DNA from: Bacteroidales bacterium
GTDB taxonomy: Bacteria > Bacteroidota > Bacteroidia > Bacteroidales > F082
Direction: 5' to 3'
Length of the DNA: 15,333 nucleotides
Assembly (NCBI GenBank): GCA_017428285.1
Contig: JAFRRE010000154.1
Span: forward strand, 1 to 15,333
Shown here one piece after another: positions 8,020 to 12,694 of this stretch; within the stretch, counting starts at the first letter, position 1, and each line of letters begins with the position of its first letter. The notes under the pieces were generated by a model. The model was not told where the DNA came from. It saw nothing but the letters and a program-made list of their open reading frames with translations, and searched no databases. Both the position numbers and the translations under genes were made by a program.

Positions 8020-8023
8020 TCAC

Positions 8024-8356
8024 TTAATCCAGTCTCTCGAAATCCACAATCACACTAAATGGTTTTTCTTCAATCTCTTCAAACACTTCATCGCTGAGGG
8101 ACAGTTCGATGCTCATATCGGTCTTCGTGAGGGTCTTGATGGAGCCTAATATATCATAGTAATTCTCCGTATTACCGTTGGGGTCATGATCACCCATAAC
8201 CATGACAAATTGGCCATCTTTTTTGAATTCAAAGGTCAGGTCATCTGAGAACAGCAGGCCCAAACCAATCGTTTCAGACTGCACTCCGTCAGTAGCAGTT
8301 AGGGTGGTAACTTTCCATTTGCCATAGATTTGAGGGTCTTGTATTAAACTATTAAT
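8024..8356 (-). pseudogene. Lipocalin-like lipoprotein remnant, N-terminus lost
   Basis: An open frame runs from a stop codon at about 8357 to the stop at 8024. It reads INSLIQDPQIYGKWKVTTLT and continues to GLLFSDDLTFEFKKDGQFVM, a lipocalin-like domain of the type common in Bacteroidota lipoproteins (the GKW motif followed by a strand). No ATG and no lipoprotein signal peptide precede it; the only candidate starts are ATT, or a GTG at 8284 that would drop the GKW strand. The part shown is intact to its natural end, so this is best read as a 5'-truncated remnant. It converges on the Rpn gene, with 4 bp between the two stop codons. Confidence 0.6.
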
Positions 8357-8397
8357 TCATTACGTTATAATTCTACTTCAAAAATAAGAAGAATTTT

Positions 8398-8544
8398 TCA
8401 TTTATCAAGTAAATAACAAAATATTTCTACTGTTTTGTAGATGTTCTCGTTGATCCCTACATCAATAATCAATGACTTAAAACTTGGTAAATTCTCCAAC
8501 CTTGAAAAGAAAACGAGCGAGGCGGCTTGATTTTCAAAAAAATT
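8398..8544 (-). pseudogene. C-terminal gene fragment running through repeat R1
   Basis: The minus strand holds an open frame NFFENQAASLVFFSRLENLP, then SFKSLIIDVGINENIYKTVE, then IFCYLLDK and a stop. The composition is protein-like over at least 48 codons and the frame stays open further upstream, but no start was found. Repeat R1 is part of this frame. All other repeat copies encode FKSLIIEGDQ in the same frame, so the repeat could descend from the 3' end of such a gene. The protein family is not recognised. Confidence 0.4.
8449..8483 (+). repeat. Array repeat R1, divergent left-end copy
   Basis: It shares the right 23 bases (TCAATAATCAATG then ACTTAAAAC) with the other copies. Its left part is GTTGATCCCTACA instead of CATTGATCCCCC, and it is 35 rather than 34 bp. 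It marks the left boundary of the array. A divergent end copy recalls the distinct primary site of an integron or the degenerate end repeat of other arrays. Confidence 0.85.
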
Positions 8545-8554
8545 AGTAATTTCG
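8527..8554 (+). promoter_or_regulatory. Promoter of the first cassette gene
   Basis: TTGA at 8527-8530 and TAATTTCG at 8547-8554 form a near-consensus -33/-7 pair, 17 bp between TTG and TA. The surrounding CAAAAAAATTAGTAATTTCG matches the promoters behind R2 and R3, which read CAAAAAAAATTCGTAATTTTG and a shorter form. The leader to the ATG at 8699 is about 140 bp and rich in CGCG (six occurrences). Confidence 0.55.
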
Positions 8555-8698
8555 CGTTTGGTACGCGAGCGGCAAGGGCAAGTACGCGAAAAACGCGAGA
8601 GGTTGCGCGAAAGCTAAGAACAAACCAAAGACAAGTAATTTATCAACCGGAAACAGTTCGCGCGGAGAGAGCAATTTTTGAGAAAAATAACTTACACG

Positions 8699-8965
8699 AT
8701 GAAAGACTACAGCAAGATGAGCGATGATGAGTTTTTCAGGCAGGAGCAAAAACAGAGAATGGTGCCGTTCCCGCCAGAGGAAAACGAGTTCATGGAGATA
8801 CACCGGGGAAGTACGCCTCTTGGTGGAGACCTGTCAATAGCTCATTTCTTCGTCAGGAACGACCAGCATTGCACACGTGAGAACATGGCCTACATGAACA
8901 TCCTGATCTACGATAATGACGGCACGTTCGTCAATGCGGTCTATGGCAAGAATCCATACAAGTAG
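8699..8965 (+). CDS. Small hypothetical cassette protein A
   Basis: 88 residues from the ATG at 8699; a TTG at 8678 would add seven residues but has no support, while AGAAAAATAA before 8699 fits Bacteroidota leaders. The protein is soluble and hydrophilic, starting MKDYSKMSDDEFFRQEQKQR, with no signal peptide or membrane segment, and ends NAVYGKNPYK. The family is not recognised. It is the only gene of the R1-R2 cassette; the stop lies 12 bp before R2. Size and isolation fit an immunity-type or other accessory cassette protein, but the sequence itself shows no function. Confidence 0.7.
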   Translation: MKDYSKMSDDEFFRQEQKQRMVPFPPEENEFMEIHRGSTPLGGDLSIAHFFVRNDQHCTRENMAYMNILIYDNDGTFVNAVYGKNPYK

Positions 8966-8977
8966 CGTCACCTCTTA

Positions 8978-9011
8978 CATTGATCCCCCTCAATAATCAA
9001 TGACTTAAAAC
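8978..9011 (+). repeat. Array repeat R2
   Basis: A 34-bp copy, identical to R3-R7. CATTGAT and ATCAATG form a perfect 7-bp inverted repeat around 11 nt, and ACTTAAAAC follows. A second possible stem is ATTGA/TCAAT within the left part. The cassette promoter begins immediately afterwards. Confidence 0.95.
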
Positions 9012-9023
9012 AAAAAAAATTCG

Positions 9024-9031
9024 TAATTTTG
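9024..9031 (+). promoter_or_regulatory. -7 promoter box behind repeat R2
   Basis: TAATTTTG, a full TAnnTTTG match, 12 bp after the repeat and 19 bp before the ATG at 9051. The upstream A-run and the downstream GGTGAAAATT are shared with the promoter behind R3, so the conserved unit is repeat plus promoter plus leader. The -33 box would fall within the repeat, but no good TTTG is seen there. Confidence 0.65.
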
Positions 9032-9050
9032 CGGGTGAAAATTACACAGT

Positions 9051-9281
9051 ATGAAAACAGCCGACGAAATAGCAAATGGTTTTGCAAAGAAAAACGGATT
9101 CAACGTCATTGAGCGTGTCGCCGAGAAGGACGGCTGGGTGTACTTTCACCTCAACTGGAAGCCAAGGCCGAAATACACCGGCAACCCGAACGTAATCAAG
9201 ATCAGCCGCTCGGGCAGGCTCATCTACATAAACAACCTGAAGGAGATTTTCTGGGCCCTGGAACAGGCTAGAGAGGCCTAG
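9051..9281 (+). CDS. Small hypothetical cassette protein B
   Basis: 76 residues, starting MKTADEIANGFAKKNGFNVI. It looks like a small alpha/beta protein: a first helix, a strand with DGWVYFHLNWKPRPKYTG, a strand with NVIKISRSGRLIYIN, and a final helix LKEIFWALEQAREA. No signal peptide or membrane segment; family not recognised. The start is fixed by the promoter 19 bp upstream. It is the only clear gene of the R2-R3 cassette. The 78 bases between its stop and R3 contain a minus-strand open stretch that may be another clipped gene end. Confidence 0.75.
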   Translation: MKTADEIANGFAKKNGFNVIERVAEKDGWVYFHLNWKPRPKYTGNPNVIKISRSGRLIYINNLKEIFWALEQAREA

Positions 9282-9359
9282 CTATTTCCGTCATATACTC
9301 TTTCCTCAACATCAGTTTGTCAATCTTCAGAACTTCAAGGTAATCAACGCCGCCGTTCG

Positions 9360-9393
9360 CATTGATCCCCCTCAATAATCAATGACTTAAAAC
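9360..9393 (+). repeat. Array repeat R3
   Basis: 34 bp, identical to R2. The nine bases before it (CGCCGTTCG) are identical to those before R6, although the cassettes to the left differ. Confidence 0.95.
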
Positions 9394-9402
9394 AAAAATT
9401 CG

Positions 9403-9410
9403 TATTTTTG
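9403..9410 (+). promoter_or_regulatory. -7 promoter box behind repeat R3
   Basis: TATTTTTG, a full TAnnTTTG match, 22 bp before the ATG at 9433. CAAAAATTCGTA upstream and AGGTGAAAATT downstream repeat the R2 promoter region closely. Confidence 0.65.
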
Positions 9411-9432
9411 CAGGTGAAAATTCTACACGGCA

Positions 9433-9642
9433 ATGGAAACACCAAAACAAGTTATCGAAGCATCGAAGGGACTCGGAAAGTGCGTTGAGTACGACCACTC
9501 CGCTAACGGCTACGACGTGTATGTCGTTTACACGCCGAGCAAGGCCGATCCGCCTACCCCAACCGGGCTACCGGTAGTAATACTGTTCAAGGACGGCAAG
9601 GCGCAGGCCGTCACCGGGGTCAAGGCCCTCGACTGGCTATGA
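9433..9642 (+). CDS. Small hypothetical cassette protein C
   Basis: 69 residues, starting METPKQVIEASKGLGKCVEY. A helix is followed by strands (GYDVYVVYTP, LPVVILFKDGKAQAVTG) and the end VKALDWL, suggesting a compact alpha/beta fold. No signal peptide, membrane segment or catalytic motif was recognised. It is the only intact gene in the 320-bp R3-R4 cassette and has its own promoter. Its stop lies 37 bp before R4. Confidence 0.72.
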   Translation: METPKQVIEASKGLGKCVEYDHSANGYDVYVVYTPSKADPPTPTGLPVVILFKDGKAQAVTGVKALDWL

Positions 9643-9679
9643 CTTCTCGAACCGCTCAACATATTTCGGATTGATGAGC

Positions 9680-9713
9680 CATTGATCCCCCTCAATAATC
9701 AATGACTTAAAAC
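9680..9713 (+). repeat. Array repeat R4
   Basis: 34 bp, identical to R2. To its left the minus strand reads GDQ-WLINPKYVERFEKS-stop in the open frame of the repeat. To its right the minus strand has a gene start MTVW that runs into the repeat and stops there (VLSH-stop). Confidence 0.95.
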
Positions 9714-9749
9714 CCAAACGGTCATCCTCTATGTCGTGCTGACGCAATG

Positions 9750-10058
9750 TCAGGCAAAAGCCCTTTTCAGTTCCTCTGTAAGCTCCATATCGAAGTCGGT
9801 GCCGAGGCAGTCGCTTCGTTCCCTAGCTACGCGTTCGCACCGGTTGTATTTCTCGCCGAGGGCGTCAACGCTGCGGCATGTCTCCTTCCATTCCTCCACG
9901 AGGCGGTCTGCCTCGTCCTTGGGGATACGGCTGTCGCATTCATCTTTGGCGGGGAAGGCTGGTACAGCTGGCGCTTTCCTGCGCCGTTGTTCTCTGCGGT
10001 CGTGGATGATGAACCACACAAGGCAGATCAGACTTACTATGGAACCTTTAAGGAACAT
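9750..10058 (-). CDS. Small single-pass membrane protein, phage moron or spanin-like
   Basis: 102 residues. An N-terminal membrane segment (about residues 4-19, GSIVSLICLVWFIIH) is followed by a basic stretch (DRREQRRRK) and a helical charged domain with four cysteines (KDECDSR, KETCR, NRCERV, SDCLG), ending ELTEELKRAFA. The form suits a phage inner-membrane spanin or a superinfection-exclusion protein; the sequence does not decide. It follows the tail-completion-like gene by 39 bp and precedes a four-codon gene start cut by R4. Its upstream sequence (TTTTTGCATGTAATTTACAG) resembles the promoter of the small membrane gene at 11127-11267, so it may be expressed alone. Confidence 0.6.
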   Translation of the reverse strand: MFLKGSIVSLICLVWFIIHDRREQRRRKAPAVPAFPAKDECDSRIPKDEADRLVEEWKETCRSVDALGEKYNRCERVARERSDCLGTDFDMELTEELKRAFA

Positions 10059-10097
10059 TGTTGTCTCTTTTTCTGTAAATTACATGCAAAAATCGTG

Positions 10098-10523
10098 CTA
10101 TAATTTCATGCGTTCTATGCTTTGCACCATTTCATTCACTGCCTCTTCGCCGTACTGTTCTGCCATTAGCCTTGCCAGTTGGTTTACCTCATGCCAATAG
10201 ATTTTGTTGAACCAGCGGTGTTTTTTGCGGTGGCCTTGGCCGTGTGTCTCCGACCAGTCGGCCAGGCTCTGGAGGTCTCCTCTGTTGTCTCGGCTATATC
10301 CTTTGCCGACGCCTTCGTCCCAATAATAGCCGTAGAAGAGGAAGGTGAAGGTCACTTTGGCAGTGTCGCCGTTGCTCTCGTTCATCAGGAAGGGGGCTAA
10401 CGAGTCAAAAGAGTTGATCAGTGCCCCGGTTGATTCTGGTCCGAAGCCGATAGCGCCCATCCTGATCACCCATCGCTGTATGGTGATGCTGGCCCATTCC
10501 CGAAGGTCAACGGCGTTATCCAT
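10098..10523 (-). CDS. Phage tail-completion-like protein (HK97 gp10-like)
   Basis: 141 residues, MDNAVDLREWASITIQRWVI, with a helical N-terminus, a central strand region (AKVTFTFLFYGYYWDEGVGK) and a basic-aromatic stretch RKKHRWFNKIYWHEV leading to a C-terminal helix. This is the layout of HK97 gp10-like / minor tail proteins of Bacteroidales prophages; I assign it from memory of such proteins, with moderate confidence. It overlaps the upstream gene by 8 bp (coupled translation). Its C-terminus aligns by eye with the fragment left of R6: about 12 identities in 38, around W, I, E, L, A-E, Y-G and M, so the two cassettes carry related phage genes. Confidence 0.5.
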   Translation of the reverse strand: MDNAVDLREWASITIQRWVIRMGAIGFGPESTGALINSFDSLAPFLMNESNGDTAKVTFTFLFYGYYWDEGVGKGYSRDNRGDLQSLADWSETHGQGHRKKHRWFNKIYWHEVNQLARLMAEQYGEEAVNEMVQSIERMKL

Positions 10524-10938
10524 TGTCGGTCTCCTCCGTTTCTGTCACTGTTTCGGGATCCGGATCCGATTCTCTCTCTCGTAATACTGAGAGGTCGGTG
10601 TCTTCTTTGAAATAGAGGGTGAATTCGTAGCCGGTGAAGTTTGATCCGGCGTTGCGTACGCCGTAGGGGATATCTTGCCACTCCCATCCGGCCAATTCGT
10701 CAAGGCTTCCGTCGGGCAGGTTTTCCTTTATGGTTTTCAGTGCGGTCAGCAGAAGACGCCCCAATGCGAAGCAGTGTTGTTGAATGGTTCGCCGGTCTTC
10801 GTCGGCGGCAACCATCTCCATGATCCAGATGCTTTGCGACGTTGTGTGGAACCCGCCGGGGCGGAACGAGAATTTCCCGACCTCGTTGTGTTCCAGGACC
10901 ACTACCAAGGGCAGGTCCTTGTCATTGATCCCCCTCAA
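10516..10938 (-). pseudogene. Phage tail gene, 5' end cut off by repeat R5
   Basis: About 135 codons remain. They begin inside R5 and continue as DKDLPLVVVLEHNEVGKFSF with SIWIMEMVAADEDRRTIQQH further on. The only possible start in frame is a TTG inside the repeat, without a leader; an internal ATG exists but would remove a conserved-looking region. The natural start was therefore probably lost at the repeat. The end (ETVTETEETDNG) overlaps the start of the next gene by 8 bp, as in intact phage gene pairs. Probably a tail or head-tail connector protein; exact family not recognised. Confidence 0.6.
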
Positions 10939-10956
10939 TAATCAATGACTTAAAAC
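10923..10956 (+). repeat. Array repeat R5
   Basis: 34 bp, identical to R2. It separates two gene pieces on the minus strand that do not belong together: a 5' gene start on the right (10950-11048) and a 5'-truncated tail gene on the left. Confidence 0.95.
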
Positions 10957-11048
10957 TTCTCGAGCTGTGTGTTCAACTTGGAGAGGGCATCGCGGGCCTG
11001 CTCGTTGTTGACGTATATCTCGGTGGTGAATTGGTCTCTGCTGGGCAT
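10950..11048 (-). pseudogene. Start of a probable phage tape-measure gene, cut by repeat R5
   Basis: From the ATG at 11048 the frame reads MPSRDQFTTEIYVNNEQARD, then ALSKLNTQLEK, and stops at TAA inside R5 (32 residues). EIYVNNEQARDALSKL resembles the N-termini of tape-measure proteins in Bacteroidales phages, which are normally over 1,000 residues. The piece was thus cut within its first 5%. A hairpin (11054-11091) lies directly before the start. The upstream neighbour is a small membrane protein gene, as in the R4-R5 cassette. Confidence 0.5.
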
Positions 11049-11053
11049 AACGA

Positions 11054-11091
11054 AATGGAGTTTGAGCCAAAAGTAAAGCCCAAACTCCATT
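11054..11091. terminator. Hairpin between the small membrane gene and the tape-measure start
   Basis: AATGGAGTTTG (11054-11064) pairs with CAAACTCCATT (11081-11091), 11 bp perfect, 16-nt loop. It lies 35 bp after the stop of the gene at 11127-11267. It may terminate that gene's own transcript or control the following start codon, which is only 5 bp away. Confidence 0.55.
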
Positions 11092-11126
11092 GTGAAGTGA
11101 CAATATTAACGCACCCGGAATCCCTG

Positions 11127-11267
11127 TTAGTCATGGTGCCTTCTCCATTGGTCCCAGGCGTTGTCGTCGTCGTCCATCCATGACCGGTAGCCAGGATGTC
11201 TCTTCTCCCTTATTCTATCCCGAACGGTCAGGAAAAAGAACAATATTACAATAGCGATCCAATACAT
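11127..11267 (-). CDS. 46-residue membrane protein with its own promoter (phage moron-like)
   Basis: From the ATG at 11267: MYWIAIVILFFFLTVRDRIR, a single membrane segment (about residues 2-15), then EKRHPGYRSWMDDDDNAWDQ and WRRHHD. A longer frame from 11489 is possible but would run against the good promoter at 11293-11324 and AATCTCAACATT leader directly before this ATG. It sits between a tail-completion gene fragment and a tape-measure gene start. Small membrane proteins encoded beside tape-measure genes in some phages (HK97 gp15 is the known example) block DNA entry of other phages. That role here is a guess from size, topology and position. Confidence 0.6.
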   Translation of the reverse strand: MYWIAIVILFFFLTVRDRIREKRHPGYRSWMDDDDNAWDQWRRHHD

Positions 11268-11292
11268 AATGTTGAGATTTCCTTTCTGCCTG

Positions 11293-11324
11293 CAAATATA
11301 AGCAAAAACCACGCCGGTTCCAAA
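11293..11324 (-). promoter_or_regulatory. -33/-7 promoter of the 46-residue membrane protein
   Basis: On the minus strand TTTG (11324-11321) and TATATTTG (11300-11293) are 20 bp apart, a full Bacteroidota promoter. The ATG follows 25 bp later. A separate promoter inside a phage tail region is typical of moron genes expressed from a silent prophage. Confidence 0.75.
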
Positions 11325-11335
11325 TTTCCGTCCGT

Positions 11336-11605
11336 TTATTTGCCTCTTCCCTCGGGTGTGCCTACCCTTTTCACCTCGAGGGTGTGGATCATGGATGCGG
11401 CGGCGCGTCCGTAGGCCTCGGCCACCAGCTCGCCAAGGCGGTGCCGCTCGTTGGCGAAGATGCGGTAGTACCAGGCGCGCCGTTCGCATTGATCCCCCTC
11501 AATAATCAATGACTTAAAACTGTTGATGACAACTTCCAGGTCATCAAGGCTGATTAGGACAAGATTCGTGGAGGGCGCTGGGGTTGGTATTATTTGGTTT
11601 TCCAT
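11336..11605 (-). CDS. In-frame chimera of two gene halves joined through repeat R6
   Basis: 89 residues in one frame. The first part, MENQIIPTPAPSTNLVLISL followed by DDLEVVINS, resembles the N-termini of Bacteroidota helix-turn-helix (excisionase-like) proteins. Then FKSLIIEGDQ is encoded by R6. The last part, CERRAWYYRIFANERHRLGE to EGRGK, resembles the C-terminus of the gp10-like protein at 10098-10523. The parts seem unrelated, so this is a recombination product, open only because the third reading frame of the repeat has no stop. Whether the chimera is made or does anything is unknown. Its start lies 6 bp downstream of the stop of the gene at 11612-11899, so it would share that operon. 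Confidence 0.6.
   Translation of the reverse strand: MENQIIPTPAPSTNLVLISLDDLEVVINSFKSLIIEGDQCERRAWYYRIFANERHRLGELVAEAYGRAAASMIHTLEVKRVGTPEGRGK
11487..11520 (+). repeat. Array repeat R6, inside an open frame
   Basis: 34 bp, identical to R2. On the minus strand it encodes FKSLIIEGDQ within the chimeric gene 11336-11605. Confidence 0.95.
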
Positions 11606-11611
11606 AGCTGT

Positions 11612-11899
11612 TTAGATTTTGTCTTTTATACCTTTCCTTATCTCCACTACGGTATAGTCTTCGGTGGGTTTGTCGGTACGCTTGAAAACATATCTGCCGC
11701 CATTGGAGAATCTAAAGCAGAAACCAGTGCAGTAAGGTCTTCCAGGGAATCCCTTCATGTCGCATTCCGACAAGCACGTCAATACACCGCATCGACGCTC
11801 TGCTTTGAAAAGCACGTCGTTGAATTCGACTAAATCGCCATCACGTAAATCGTCTCGTTTTTCGATGGTCTTTACTATTTCCTTTTTCTCTTTTGCCAT
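11612..11899 (-). CDS. Small hypothetical protein, second in operon
   Basis: 95 residues, MAKEKKEIVKTIEKRDDLRD, a basic helical start, then DGDLVEFNDVLFKAERRCGV and a cysteine-rich middle (CGVLTCLSECDM, YCTGFCFRF), ending VVEIRKGIKDKI. Five cysteines within about 30 residues could bind a metal, though the spacing matches no finger I know. It starts 1 bp after the stop of the gene upstream, so the two are translationally linked. The small beta-rich body resembles phage or accessory proteins of unknown function. Confidence 0.7.
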   Translation of the reverse strand: MAKEKKEIVKTIEKRDDLRDGDLVEFNDVLFKAERRCGVLTCLSECDMKGFPGRPYCTGFCFRFSNGGRYVFKRTDKPTEDYTVVEIRKGIKDKI

Positions 11900-11900
11900 A

Positions 11901-12398
11901 TTACTTTTTCTTTGTATATAGTTTGTTCATCTTACAGGCCTCGTTTGCAAATTCCTCTACAGCCTGATCAAGGTTTTCAACGTCGGTTCTCATTCTCAGC
12001 TTCTCGACGGCCCTTTCGATTTCACACACCGACCTGTCCCTTTGCTCCGATGGGTCGAAGACAATCCGCTTTCCTCCGAACACGGCTTCTACATGATAGA
12101 GCATACCTGGGATATGTGAGCATACGATTTTGGCCGGATAAGACACGGGATCGGCGGTTTTTGCGACAAATCCGTCCTTATTTCGCATGGGGACCATTTC
12201 CACATCGTACAGCTTCTTCAGCAACACATACGGGACCAGTGAACGGTCCAATACGCAGATCTTCTTTGGATAAGGCTTGTCTTCCGGAACGCCGTGCCAG
12301 ATGCCTGTCGTTGGGTTCTGAGAGACAAAACCGACCACATAACCGGTCTTTTCGGACTTCACGAAACGAAGCCGCACTTTTATGGGGTTTTCAGCCAT
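11901..12398 (-). CDS. Hypothetical protein, first gene of the 12398-11336 operon
   Basis: 165 residues, MAENPIKVRLRFVKSEKTGY. The beta-rich first half (VVGFVSQNPTTGIWHGVPED, ICVLDRSLVPYVLLKKLYDV) is followed by a helical end with EIERAVEKLRMRTDVENLDQ and a lysine-rich tail. No signal peptide or membrane segment; family not recognised. A TAACTTTG promoter box lies 26 bp upstream, so this gene heads the operon with 11612-11899 and the N-terminal part of the chimera. Confidence 0.72.
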   Translation of the reverse strand: MAENPIKVRLRFVKSEKTGYVVGFVSQNPTTGIWHGVPEDKPYPKKICVLDRSLVPYVLLKKLYDVEMVPMRNKDGFVAKTADPVSYPAKIVCSHIPGMLYHVEAVFGGKRIVFDPSEQRDRSVCEIERAVEKLRMRTDVENLDQAVEEFANEACKMNKLYTKKK

Positions 12399-12423
12399 TT
12401 AATTTTTTGTAAGTTTGACCTTG

Positions 12424-12431
12424 CAAAGTTA
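12424..12431 (-). promoter_or_regulatory. -7 promoter box of the 12398-11336 operon
   Basis: The minus strand reads TAACTTTG, a full TAnnTTTG match, 25 bp before the ATG at 12398. A clear -33 element was not found. The remainder of the 12399-12694 gap is A/T-rich and holds the long hairpin at 12519-12571. Confidence 0.6.
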
Positions 12432-12493
12432 TATCAAAAATGCCTTTTTAAACGATGTAAAACACTGATAATCAAATTGATATAACCAACCTG

Positions 12494-12586
12494 ACGTTTA
12501 GAAATTTTGGCAATAAAAAACCGCTTGACTTATTAATTCTCAACGATTTGAGAACAATAAACCAAACGGTTGTTCACGTTTAGAAA
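12494..12586. repeat. Long imperfect hairpin bracketed by an 11-bp direct repeat
   Basis: AACCGCTTG (12519-12527) pairs with CAAACGGTT (12563-12571) with one mismatch. Inside, TTATT pairs with AATAA and TTCTCAA (12537-12543) with TTGAGAA (12548-12554) around a 4-nt loop. The direct repeat ACGTTTAGAAA flanks it at 12494-12504 and 12576-12586. It could be a terminator, a small insertion with target duplication, or a structured recombination site; the sequence alone does not decide. Confidence 0.5.
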
Positions 12587-12694
12587 AAGAGCGTCAATAT
12601 TTTTCTACTGTATATTTGTTTCTAATACTAAATCGTAGAAATTATTTTGTTTTTGCAAGGTAATATGAGGTTAAATTGGGCATAGGCCCCTAGG

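Noticed and set aside
8543..8803. 86-codon minus-strand frame across the first cassette gene
   Set aside because: It overlaps the leader and start of cassette gene A on the other strand, has no promoter or leader, and reads as low-complexity leucine-rich sequence.
10950..10952. Repeat R5 as a natural stop codon of a complete 32-residue gene
   Set aside because: The N-terminus looks like the start of a much longer tail protein and the stop lies inside the repeat shared with unrelated sites.
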